A stretch of DNA of 64,000 bases. Source: Microbacterium oleivorans. Its GTDB lineage: Bacteria; Actinomycetota; Actinomycetes; Actinomycetales; Microbacteriaceae. The translations under genes and the position numbers were made by a program. The notes under the pieces are model-generated. The model did no database searches. It was not told where the DNA came from and saw only the letters and a program-made list of their open reading frames with translations. Positions 1 through 7,309 of this stretch are shown here, one piece after another. The stretch lies in contig NZ_JAMBOV010000001.1 in assembly GCF_023715745.1 (NCBI RefSeq), positions 868,001 through 932,000 of the forward strand, given 5' to 3'. The number at the start of each line of letters is the position of its first letter. The first letter of the stretch is position 1.

Positions 1-775
1 GCAGGAGTTCCTCCTGCATGCGCGCGACGTCCTCGTGCGAGTCGATCCAGCTGATCTCGGCGTCGATCGAGGTGAACTCGGTCGCGTGGCGCGAGGTGAA
101 GGAGGGGTCGGCGCGGAAGGCGGGCGCGATCTCGAAGATCTTCCCGAAGCCGGCGACCTGGGCCATCTGCTTGAAGAACTGCGGGCTCTGTGCGAGGTAC
201 GCCGTCTTCTCCTCGAAGTAGGGCACCTCGAACAGCTCGGCGTTCGACTCGGAGGGCGACGCCATCAGCTTCGGCGAGTGGACCTCGATGTAGTCGCGCT
301 CGATCCAGTAGCTGCGCATCGCGTGCTCGAGGGTGGTCTGCACGCGGAAGATGAGGTTGTTGCGGCGCTGACGCAGGTCGATGAAGCGCCAGTCCATCCG
401 CTTGTCGAGACCGGAGTCGGCGGCGATCGGCGTCTCGGGCAGCGCGGCTGCGGCGATGTCGAGCCCGCTGATCTTGATCTCGACGCCGCCGAGCTTCACC
501 CGCTCGTCGTGCTTGAGCTCGCCGGTGGCCGTGAGGAACGTGCCGGTGGAGAGGTTCGAGATCAGGTCGGTGAGCGACAGAGCGGCGGCATCCTGCTCGC
601 TCCCGTCCTCGGCCGGACGCGTCGCGGGGTTCACGAGCTGCACCGCGCCGGTCTCATCGCGGAGGATGACGAACTGCACCTTCTTCTGATCGCGGACGGT
701 CTCGACCCATCCGGAGACCGAGACGGGGCCGTCTTCACGGGACTGCAGCTGCTGGACGAGGGTGCGTTCACTCAC
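1..775 (-). CDS. aspS: Aspartyl-tRNA synthetase, archaeal/non-discriminating type (3' part outside window)
   Basis: Charges tRNA-Asp, and probably also tRNA-Asn, with aspartate in the cytoplasm. Reading from the GTG at 775, the protein starts SERTLVQQLQSREDG. An N-terminal OB-fold anticodon-binding domain (residues about 15-105, SGWVETVRDQ) follows, then the class II catalytic domain. Class II motif 2 is visible as FRADPSFTSRHATEF around residue 230, followed by TSIDAE. Motif 2 this early, with no bacterial GAD insertion before it, is the archaeal/eukaryotic layout. That type is often non-discriminating and works with GatCAB. The gene runs off the left edge, so about the last 40% is unseen. 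A TAGACT box lies 8 nt before the GTG (784-789, minus strand), suggesting a leaderless mRNA. Family assignment is firm; the tRNA specificity is inferred. Confidence 0.9.
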   Translation of the reverse strand, partial: MSERTLVQQLQSREDGPVSVSGWVETVRDQKKVQFVILRDETGAVQLVNPATRPAEDGSEQDAAALSLTDLISNLSTGTFLTATGELKHDERVKLGGVEIKISGLDIAAAALPETPIAADSGLDKRMDWRFIDLRQRRNNLIFRVQTTLEHAMRSYWIERDYIEVHSPKLMASPSESNAELFEVPYFEEKTAYLAQSPQFFKQMAQVAGFGKIFEIAPAFRADPSFTSRHATEFTSIDAEISWIDSHEDVARMQEELL

Positions 776-823
776 GAGGGACGAGTCTACGCGGCGCCCA
801 GGAGACGCCGAGTCGGATCGGCC

Positions 824-829
824 TAGGCT
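824..829 (+). promoter_or_regulatory. -10 box of the DedA gene
   Basis: TAGGCT, matching the box recurring upstream of many genes in this window. Here the start codon is 57 nt downstream, so this transcript would have a leader of about 50 nt, unlike most of its neighbours. Confidence 0.4.
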
Positions 830-886
830 GGAGCGACACAGGGGGCCCGGCCGGGCATCCGATCACCGAGCGCGAGAGAGCACCCG

Positions 887-1561
887 ATGACCGATCTGTT
901 CCACGCCGCGTCCGGCTCCGGCGACGGGTCGTGGCTGTCCGCCTTGGCCGACTGGGTCGTGAAGCTGATGGACGTCATCGGTCCGCCCGGAGCCGCGGTG
1001 GCCGTCGGCCTCGACAACCTCTTCCCGCCGATCCCGAGCGAGGTCGTCCTGCCGCTCGCGGGGCTCGCGGCATCGCGTGGATCGTTCACCCTCGCCGAGG
1101 CGATCGGCTGGACGACCTTCGGGTCGGTCTTCGGCGCCTACATCCTCTACGTGCTCGGCCGTGTGCTCGGGGCCGACCGGCTCACCCGCGTCGCAGAGAA
1201 GATGCCCCTGATGAAGGGGGAGGACGTCACGAAGACGGTCGCCTGGTTCGAGCGACACGGCTCCGTGGCCGTCTTCTTCGGTCGGATGGTGCCCCTGTTC
1301 CGGAGCCTCATCTCGATCCCGGCCGGGGTCTCGAAGATGCACTGGTGGAAGTTCGGGCTGCTGACGACGGCAGGAAGCCTCATCTGGAACTCGATCTTCG
1401 TGCTCGCGGGCTACTTCCTCGGCGAGAACTGGCACATCGTCGAGGAGTACGCGGGGGTGTTCCAGAACATCGTCATCGTGATCGTCGTCCTCCTGGTGGC
1501 GTGGTTCCTCTTCGTCCGCATCCGCGCCGCCGTGCGTGACCGGCGCTCAGGCCCTGCATAG
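887..1561 (+). CDS. DedA family membrane protein (VTT/SNARE-associated type)
   Basis: DedA proteins sit in the cytoplasmic membrane and are linked to undecaprenyl-phosphate or phospholipid flipping and envelope homeostasis. The 224-residue length is normal for the family. The signature is present: a re-entrant loop region NLFPPIPSEVVLPLAG near residue 45, then FGRMVPLFRSLISIPAG near residue 135, the conserved basic and Gly/Pro motif of the second re-entrant loop. Several hydrophobic segments follow, including a C-terminal helix (NIVIVIVVLLVAWFLF), with a short basic tail. The ATG at 887 follows a purine-rich stretch (gcgagagag). The gene is divergent from aspS and 25 nt ahead of the phosphatase gene, which has its own -10 box. 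Substrate cannot be read from the sequence. Confidence 0.85.
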   Translation: MTDLFHAASGSGDGSWLSALADWVVKLMDVIGPPGAAVAVGLDNLFPPIPSEVVLPLAGLAASRGSFTLAEAIGWTTFGSVFGAYILYVLGRVLGADRLTRVAEKMPLMKGEDVTKTVAWFERHGSVAVFFGRMVPLFRSLISIPAGVSKMHWWKFGLLTTAGSLIWNSIFVLAGYFLGENWHIVEEYAGVFQNIVIVIVVLLVAWFLFVRIRAAVRDRRSGPA

Positions 1562-1585
1562 GAGGCCCGCACGTAGACTGGAGGG

Positions 1586-2215
1586 GTGCCCGCCGCCCGC
1601 CTCCATCTCGTGCGCCACGGGGAGGTCCATAACCCCGAGCGCGTGCTGTACGGACGCCTCCCCGGCTTCCATCTGAGCGATGACGGCCGTGGCATGGCCC
1701 GCGCCGCCGCGGAGCACCTCAAGGCGCAGGGGCGACCGGTGAAGTCGCTCGTCTCCTCTCCACTCGAACGCGCGCGCGAGTCCGCCGCCCCCATCGCGGA
1801 GGTCTTCGGCCTCACCCCCGTCATCGACGCCCGGGTGCTCGAGCCGACCAATGTCTTCGAAGGCAAGCGGATGCGGAGCGCTCTGCGCAACCCGCTCAAC
1901 TGGTGGCACCTGCGCACCCCTGCCCTGCCGAGCTGGGGCGAGGCCTACCTCGAGGTCGTCGAGCGGATGCAGGCGGCGATGCGCGACGCGTGGAACCGCA
2001 CGCCCTCCGGTGACGCGGTGATCGTCTCGCATCAGCTGCCGATCTGGATCACGCACCTCTCCGTCGCGGGGCTGCCGCTGCGACACGACCCGCGCCGTCG
2101 TCGCTGCGAACTCTCCAGCATCACGAGCTTCGAGCTCTCGGGCGACGTGTGGCGTGAGGTCGACTATGCCGAGCCGGCCGCAACCGCCGGCGCGGTGGAC
2201 GTGGGGGCGGTATGA
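1586..2215 (+). CDS. Histidine phosphatase family protein (phosphoglycerate-mutase-like)
   Basis: A cytoplasmic phosphatase or mutase of the histidine phosphatase superfamily. The catalytic RHG motif is at residues 10-12 (LVRHGEV). A conserved Arg sits in SSPLERARESA near residue 58, and the second catalytic His is in VIVSHQLP near residue 150. The 209-residue length fits. It starts with GTG, 6 nt after TAGACT (1574-1579), so the transcript is probably leaderless. Its stop overlaps the next ATG (ATGA at 2212-2215), making it the first gene of the cytochrome c biogenesis operon. The same arrangement is common in actinobacteria, but its role there is unclear. True substrate unknown; phosphoglycerate mutase activity should not be assumed. 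Confidence 0.85.
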   Translation: MPAARLHLVRHGEVHNPERVLYGRLPGFHLSDDGRGMARAAAEHLKAQGRPVKSLVSSPLERARESAAPIAEVFGLTPVIDARVLEPTNVFEGKRMRSALRNPLNWWHLRTPALPSWGEAYLEVVERMQAAMRDAWNRTPSGDAVIVSHQLPIWITHLSVAGLPLRHDPRRRRCELSSITSFELSGDVWREVDYAEPAATAGAVDVGAV

Positions 2216-2811
2216 GGCGCCGCATCCTCGGTGCTCTCGCGGCCGTGACGCTCGTCGCCGGCCTCGCCGCGTGCTCGGGCCAGAACGACGATCTCGCGAA
2301 CCTGTACCGCGAGGGCAACACCCAGGGCTTCATCTCGAGTGACGGGCGCGTCGAGACGATCCCCGCGGCGAAGCGCGGCGAGGCCCTCTCGTTCACCGGG
2401 ACCGCCGTCGACGGGTCGACCGTCTCGAGCGCCGACTTCGCCGGTGACGTCGTCGTCCTGAACTTCTGGTACGCCGCCTGCGGTCCGTGCCGTGCCGAGG
2501 CGCCTGTCCTCGAGGAGACGTTCCAGGACACGAAGGCGGACGGCGCGCAGTTCCTCGGCGTCAACATCTACGACGGACCCGAGCAGGCGACCTCGTTCGA
2601 CGAGACCTATGGGATCACCTACCCCTCGATCCTCGCCCGCGGCGACGTCGACCTGAAGCTCGCGTTCGCGGACTGGACCTCGCTCCAGGCGGCGCCGACG
2701 ACACTCGTCGTGGACCGTGAGGGTCGGGTCGCCGCGCGCCTGTTCGGCCAGCTGCCGGATGCCACGACCCTCCGCGACCTCGTCGAGGACACCCTGGCGG
2801 AGAAGCAGTGA
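2212..2811 (+). CDS. TlpA/ResA-like thioredoxin-fold lipoprotein
   Basis: A membrane-anchored thiol-disulfide oxidoreductase that would keep apocytochrome c CxxCH cysteines reduced outside the membrane, upstream of heme ligation by ResB/CcsB. The N-terminus is a lipoprotein signal, with lipobox LAAC and lipidated Cys at 21. The thioredoxin-like active site is C90-G-P-C93 within LNFWYAACGPCRAEAP. The cis-Pro loop is near QAAPTTLVVDREG, and the protein ends with a typical AhpC/TSA-like C-terminus. The 199-residue length is usual for this group. The start overlaps the previous stop (ATGA) and the stop overlaps the GTG of ccdA, so translation is probably coupled. Position directly before ccdA supports the cytochrome c role. 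Confidence 0.9.
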   Translation: MRRRILGALAAVTLVAGLAACSGQNDDLANLYREGNTQGFISSDGRVETIPAAKRGEALSFTGTAVDGSTVSSADFAGDVVVLNFWYAACGPCRAEAPVLEETFQDTKADGAQFLGVNIYDGPEQATSFDETYGITYPSILARGDVDLKLAFADWTSLQAAPTTLVVDREGRVAARLFGQLPDATTLRDLVEDTLAEKQ

Positions 2812-3617
2812 ACCCCGGCGCGGTCGTCGCGGACGGGGCGCTCTGGATCGCGATCCCGATCGCCGCGCTCGCCGGTCTCGTCTCGTTCCTCTCTCCCTGC
2901 GTCCTCCCGCTCGTCCCGGGCTACCTCGGATTCCTCGGCGGCGCCATGACCCCCCGCGACGGGCGACGGATGCCGGTGGCCCGGGCTGCGGCATCCGGTG
3001 CCGGCGTCGCCACGGCGACCGCGACCCGTCCCGCCGTGGGACGCGGTCGGCTCCTGATCGGGGTGCTGCTGTTCATCGCCGGCTTCACCGTCGTCTTCCT
3101 GTCGATGGGGGTGTTCGCCGGAAGCCTTGGACGGCTCTTCCTGCAGTACGAGGAGATCATCACGCGGGTGCTCGGCGCCGTCGTCATCGTCATGGGGCTG
3201 GTCTTCGTGGGTGTGTTCGGCCTCGCGCAGCGCACGTACCGGCCGCAGCTCACGCAGAACCTGGGCCTGGTGGGGGCGCCCCTGCTCGGCGTCGCGATGG
3301 GTGTCGGCTGGGCGCCCTGCATCGGCCCGACCCTCGCGACGATCCTAAGCATGGCGTACAGCCAGGCCGATCCGACGCGCGCGGGTCTCCTCGCCGTCGC
3401 GTACTCGCTGGGCCTCGGTGTGCCCTTCATCCTGCTCGCGGTCGGCGCGTCGTGGGCGACGCGGTCGGTCGCGTTCATCCGCCGGCACATCCGCGCCGTG
3501 AACATCATCGGCGGTGCCATGCTCGTGCTCCTCGGCGTCCTCATGGTGACGGGTCTGTGGACCTCGCTCATGGCCTCGTTCCAGGGGGTGGTGGCCGGTG
3601 TCCCGACGTTCCTCTGA
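2808..3617 (+). CDS. ccdA: Cytochrome c biogenesis protein CcdA (electron shuttle)
   Basis: A polytopic membrane protein that passes electrons from cytoplasmic thioredoxin to the extracytoplasmic TlpA/ResA-like protein. The two conserved redox cysteines are in FLSPCVLPLVPGY (residues about 26-38) and GWAPCIGPTLATIL (about 168-181), the hallmark of the DsbD transmembrane/CcdA family. About six hydrophobic segments are visible in 269 residues. A basic Pro/Ala-rich insertion (residues about 48-80) between the first helices is longer than in short CcdA proteins. The GTG start overlaps the TlpA-like stop by 4 nt and the end overlaps the resB start by 20 nt, so the operon is very tight. Confidence 0.92.
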   Translation: MNPGAVVADGALWIAIPIAALAGLVSFLSPCVLPLVPGYLGFLGGAMTPRDGRRMPVARAAASGAGVATATATRPAVGRGRLLIGVLLFIAGFTVVFLSMGVFAGSLGRLFLQYEEIITRVLGAVVIVMGLVFVGVFGLAQRTYRPQLTQNLGLVGAPLLGVAMGVGWAPCIGPTLATILSMAYSQADPTRAGLLAVAYSLGLGVPFILLAVGASWATRSVAFIRRHIRAVNIIGGAMLVLLGVLMVTGLWTSLMASFQGVVAGVPTFL

Positions 3618-5343
3618 CCCCCGCGCGGACGTCGTCGACGGTCCGCTCCGCCCCGGCGACCACCTCGATCGCACCGAGGACCGCCTCGACACGGCAGCGC
3701 GCGAGCGCGACCAGTCGGACGGCGTCGCCCAGCCGGCGCTCGGGTTCGTCGGATGGCTGCGCTGGGGCTGGCGTCAGCTGACGAGCATGCGGACGGCCCT
3801 CGTCCTGCTGCTGCTGCTCGCGATCGCCGCCATCCCGGGCTCACTCGTCCCGCAGCGCAGCGCCGACCCGAACGGCGTCACGCAGTGGCGGGCCACCAAC
3901 CCCGATCTGTACCCGACGTTCGACGCGCTCCAGCTGTTCGACGTCTACACCTCGGTGTGGTTCTCGGCGATCTACATCCTGCTGTTCATCTCGCTGATCG
4001 GCTGCGTCCTGCCGCGGACGAAGCACCACTGGAAGGCGCTGCGCGCGCGCCCGCCGCGGACCCCCGCGCGGCTGTCGCGGCTGGCCGACCACGCCGAGAC
4101 CACGGTCCCGGTCCCCGAGGGGGAGGATGCCGCGGGCCACGCCGCGCACGCCGTCGACCTCGCCGAGGCGCAGCTCCGCTCGGCGCGCTACCGGGTCGAG
4201 CGCTACGACCGGAACGGCGTCGCCTCGGTCTCGGCCGAGCGCGGCTATCTGCGCGAGACGGGGAACCTGGTCTTCCACGGCGCGCTGGTCGGCGTGCTGC
4301 TGTCGGTGGGCATCGGCGGCGGCTTCACCTATACCGGCCAGACCGTCATCACCGAGGGCGACGGCTTCGTGAACTCCCTGGGTCTCGGCTACACGTCCTT
4401 CAACCCGGGCCGCTTCGTCGACACCGAGGCGCTGACGCCGTACTCCATCACCCTCGACCGGTTCGATGTGACCTACGCGCCGGGCTCGGGTCAGGCGGGC
4501 GATTTCGCCGCGCACGTGACCACCCGCTTCCCGGGCCAGGATCCCGAGGATCAGGTGATCGAGGTGAACCACCCCATCACGATGGCCGGCGACCGCGTGT
4601 ACCTCATGGGCAACGGCTACGCTCCGACGATCACGGTGCGCAACGGCGCCGGTGACGTGGTGTTCAGCGAGTCCGTCCCGTTCCTGCCGCAGAGCGCGAC
4701 GATGACCTCGCAGGGCGTCGTCAAGATCCCCGACACCGGCGGCGAGCAGCTCGGCATGGTCGGCTTCTTCTACCCGACGGTCGCCGAGCTCGACACGGGT
4801 GCGCTGACCTCCGCCTACGGGGATCTGCTCGACCCCCGCCTGACCTTCTTCGTCTACGAGGGCGACCTCGGCATCGACGACGGCACGCCGCGCTCGGTGT
4901 ACGCCCTCGACACCGACGGCATGACCGAGATCGCGGGACGCAACGCCGACGCCCCGTCGCTCGAGCTCTCGCCGGGCCAGACGGTCGACCTGCCCGGCGG
5001 CCGCGGCACGGTGACCTTCGAGGACGAGCGGAGCGCCGGCGCCCCCGAGTCCGTCAAGCGCTACATCTCGCTGTCGATCCACAACGACTCGAGTGCGACG
5101 TGGGTGCTCGTGTTCGCGATCCTCGCCATGCTCGGGCTGTTCACGGCGTTGTTCGTGCCGCGCCGTCGCATGTGGGTGAAGGCGACTCCCGACGGCGACG
5201 AGGTGCGGATCGAGTACGCGGGCCTGGCCCGCGGCGAGGACCCCGCGATCGCCGTCGCGGTCGCCGACCTCGCCCGACGCCACGCTGACACGCTCGGCGA
5301 GGAACCGGCATCCGCCCCGGTCAGCCCGGCGAACGTAGACTGA
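3598..5343 (+). CDS. resB: Cytochrome c biogenesis protein ResB/Ccs1
   Basis: One half of the system II cytochrome c synthetase; with CcsB/CcsA it moves heme across the membrane and attaches it to apocytochrome. The 581 residues comprise a charged N-terminal tail, a first membrane pair (MRTALVLLLLLAIAAIPG, then FSAIYILLFISLIGC), and a third helix (LVFHGALVGVLLSVGIGGGF). A large extracytoplasmic domain follows (about residues 245-490), then a last helix (WVLVFAILAMLGLFTALF). This is the ResB topology. The GTG at 3598 lies inside the end of ccdA; later in-frame starts are possible because the first 50 residues are poorly conserved. A TAGACT box at the 3' end (5336-5341) may serve the next gene. 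Confidence 0.9.
   Translation: MSRRSSDPRADVVDGPLRPGDHLDRTEDRLDTAARERDQSDGVAQPALGFVGWLRWGWRQLTSMRTALVLLLLLAIAAIPGSLVPQRSADPNGVTQWRATNPDLYPTFDALQLFDVYTSVWFSAIYILLFISLIGCVLPRTKHHWKALRARPPRTPARLSRLADHAETTVPVPEGEDAAGHAAHAVDLAEAQLRSARYRVERYDRNGVASVSAERGYLRETGNLVFHGALVGVLLSVGIGGGFTYTGQTVITEGDGFVNSLGLGYTSFNPGRFVDTEALTPYSITLDRFDVTYAPGSGQAGDFAAHVTTRFPGQDPEDQVIEVNHPITMAGDRVYLMGNGYAPTITVRNGAGDVVFSESVPFLPQSATMTSQGVVKIPDTGGEQLGMVGFFYPTVAELDTGALTSAYGDLLDPRLTFFVYEGDLGIDDGTPRSVYALDTDGMTEIAGRNADAPSLELSPGQTVDLPGGRGTVTFEDERSAGAPESVKRYISLSIHNDSSATWVLVFAILAMLGLFTALFVPRRRMWVKATPDGDEVRIEYAGLARGEDPAIAVAVADLARRHADTLGEEPASAPVSPANVD
5336..5341 (+). promoter_or_regulatory. Candidate internal promoter (-10) overlapping the resB 3' end
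   Basis: TAGACT identical to the box in front of aspS, the histidine phosphatase gene and metH. It would start transcription near 5348, leaving a short leader containing CTCCGGAGGA before the ccsB ATG. It could give ccsB-alaX expression independent of the operon head. Confidence 0.4.
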
Positions 5344-5370
5344 AACCACCCATCTCCTCCGGAGGACCCC

Positions 5371-6399
5371 ATGTCGTTCGATGACATCTCCGTCCTGCTG
5401 TTGTGGACCGCGATCGCGGTCTACACGCTCGGCTTCCTCGCCTTCACCGTCGACCTCGCGCGCCGCTCGGAGCTCGCGATCGTCGCGCAGGACGCCAAGG
5501 CTCAGGCGCAGGCGCGCACACTCGTCGCCGCCGGCGGCGGGCAGACGATCGACGAGATACGCGCCGAGGAGGCCGCGGCCAAGGTCGCGCTCGAGGCGGC
5601 GCCCTCGCAGCGGGGGCGGTTCCTGTTCGCCCGACTCGGCGTCGTGCTGACGACGATCGCCTGGCTGTTCCACCTCGGTGCCGACGTCACCCGCGGCATC
5701 GCCGCCGGCCGGGTGCCGTGGTCGAACAACTACGAGTTCGCGCTCACCGGCACGCTTCTGGTCGTCGCCGTCTTCCTGGGCGTGCTCGTCAAGTACGACC
5801 TGCGCTTCCTCGGCGCGTTCATCAACGGACTGATCGTCGTCCTCCTCGGCGGCGCGGCGCTCGCGTACTACGTCGAGGTCGTGCCGCTGTCCGACCCGCT
5901 CAAGAGCGTCTGGCTCGTCATCCACGTCTTCGTCGCCTCGCTCGCCTCGGCGTTCCTGGCGATCGCCTTCGCCCTCTCGGTCGTGCAGCTCCTGCAGTCG
6001 CGCCGGGAACGGCTCGCGCTGGCCGCGGTGGGGACGGATGCCGCGCCGCGCACCCGACTGCCGTTCCTGCGGACCCTCCCGAGCGCCGACGTGCTCGAGT
6101 CCCTCGCCTACCGCTTCGCCATCATCGGCTTCGTGCTGTGGACGTTCACGCTCATCGCCGGCGCCATCTGGGCCAACGACGCGTGGGGCCGCTACTGGGG
6201 CTTCGACACGAAGGAGGTCTGGACCTTCGTGATCTGGGTCGTGTACGCCGGGTACATCCACGCCCGCGCGACGCGCGGCTGGCGCGGCACGCGATCGGCT
6301 TGGCTGTCGATCGTCGGCTTCACGGCGGTGCTGTTCAACTTCACGATCGTGAACCAGTTCTTCCAGGGCCTGCACTCGTACAGCGGCCTGCCCAGCTGA
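5371..6399 (+). CDS. ccsB: Cytochrome c biogenesis protein CcsB (CcsA/heme-handling protein)
   Basis: The second half of the system II heme lyase: a polytopic membrane protein of the CcmC/CcmF/CcsA heme-handling family. The heme-binding tryptophan-rich segment is visible as AWGRYWGFDTKEVWTFV at about residues 269-285. The conserved His in YAGYIHAR follows, and an upstream His in TIAWLFHLGADVTRG is another candidate ligand. Eight hydrophobic segments fit 342 residues. The ATG has a good ribosome site (GGAGGA, about 7 nt upstream). It lies 27 nt after resB and 4 nt before the AlaX-like gene. Function is well supported by motif and operon. Confidence 0.92.
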   Translation: MSFDDISVLLLWTAIAVYTLGFLAFTVDLARRSELAIVAQDAKAQAQARTLVAAGGGQTIDEIRAEEAAAKVALEAAPSQRGRFLFARLGVVLTTIAWLFHLGADVTRGIAAGRVPWSNNYEFALTGTLLVVAVFLGVLVKYDLRFLGAFINGLIVVLLGGAALAYYVEVVPLSDPLKSVWLVIHVFVASLASAFLAIAFALSVVQLLQSRRERLALAAVGTDAAPRTRLPFLRTLPSADVLESLAYRFAIIGFVLWTFTLIAGAIWANDAWGRYWGFDTKEVWTFVIWVVYAGYIHARATRGWRGTRSAWLSIVGFTAVLFNFTIVNQFFQGLHSYSGLPS

Positions 6400-6403
6400 T
6401 CGC

Positions 6404-7273
6404 GTGACCGAACTCGCTCCGACCGTCGTCACCTACCCCGACGGCGCGCTCACCGGCTCGTCCACCGTTACCCACGTCACCGTCCTCGGGGACGGGCGGA
6501 CAGGGGTCGTGCTCGAGACCACCCCCTTCCACCCGGTCGACACGGCGTGGCCCGACCAGCCCGCCGACACCGGCCTCCTGCGGACCCCCGACGGGGATGT
6601 GCGCGTCGCAACCGTCGTCACCGGGGGAGTGCACGAGGGCGATCTCGTCGTCGGACACGATCTGCCCGTCCGCATGGGAACGGAGGGGTGGACCTTCGTC
6701 GTCGTCCATGTCCTCGACGGCGCCGGGCCGAAGGTCGGAACCGCCGTGGACGCGCATGTCGACGGACGGCTGCGCGCCGCGCTGTCGGCCGGGCACACCG
6801 CGTGCCACCTCGCCTCGCTCGCCTTGGACGCCGCGCTCTCGGACGCCTGGAAGAAGGACGTGCCGACGGATGCCGCGGGTCACCCCGCGTTCGACATGCT
6901 GGCGATCCAGACCTCCCGCATCACGGAGTACGGCTCTACCGACGTGTACCGCATCGGCAAGTCGCTGCGCCGGAAGGGCTTCGACCCCGCCGCGCTCGAT
7001 GACCTGCGCGCCGTCGAGGAGCGTGCGAACGCCGTGCTGGCCGGCTGGGCGGGATCACCGGGAGCCATCGGCATCCATCGCGAGGATCACACACTCGCCG
7101 GGCGTCGCACGTGGCGCTGCGAGCTCCCCGAGGGGACCGTCGAGCTGCCGTGCGGCGGCACCCACCTCACCTCGCTCGCGGAGATCGAGGCGATCACGGT
7201 CGCAGTCGAGGCGGTCGAGGTGCCCGGCGGCGTCGAGCTGACGATGACCACCGGCATCCGCCTCGCGCCCTGA
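6404..7273 (+). CDS. AlaX-like alanyl-tRNA editing domain protein / metal-dependent hydrolase
   Basis: Free-standing AlaX proteins hydrolyse misacylated Ser- or Gly-tRNA-Ala. The metal-binding signature shared by AlaRS and ThrRS editing domains is present. H131-x3-H135 is in AGHTACHLASL and C250-GGT-H254 in ELPCGGTHLTSL, giving the expected two His plus Cys-x3-His set. At 289 residues it is longer than the shortest AlaX proteins and has an N-terminal beta-barrel-like region (residues 20-110). The GTG lies only 4 nt after the ccsB stop, so it is co-transcribed with cytochrome c biogenesis genes, an odd partner for tRNA proofreading. The motif evidence is strong; the actual substrate is inferred. 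Confidence 0.75.
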   Translation: MTELAPTVVTYPDGALTGSSTVTHVTVLGDGRTGVVLETTPFHPVDTAWPDQPADTGLLRTPDGDVRVATVVTGGVHEGDLVVGHDLPVRMGTEGWTFVVVHVLDGAGPKVGTAVDAHVDGRLRAALSAGHTACHLASLALDAALSDAWKKDVPTDAAGHPAFDMLAIQTSRITEYGSTDVYRIGKSLRRKGFDPAALDDLRAVEERANAVLAGWAGSPGAIGIHREDHTLAGRRTWRCELPEGTVELPCGGTHLTSLAEIEAITVAVEAVEVPGGVELTMTTGIRLAP

Positions 7274-7300
7274 CCCGCGCCGGCATCCGCGGCGCGGGTC
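7272..7300. terminator. Hairpin between convergent genes
   Basis: A perfect 11-bp stem (7272-7282 with 7290-7300, GACCCGCGCCG) closes a 7-nt loop between the alaX-like gene and the YhgE gene on the other strand. It has no U-run, as usual in GC-rich actinobacteria, and could act on both transcripts. Confidence 0.6.
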
Positions 7301-7309
7301 GTAGGCGGA

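Noticed and set aside
3841..6432. An 863-codon open frame on the minus strand opposite resB-ccsB, rich in Arg/Asp/Glu.
   Set aside because: It is a GC-rich antisense shadow of two clearly homologous membrane proteins, with no recognisable domain or ribosome site.
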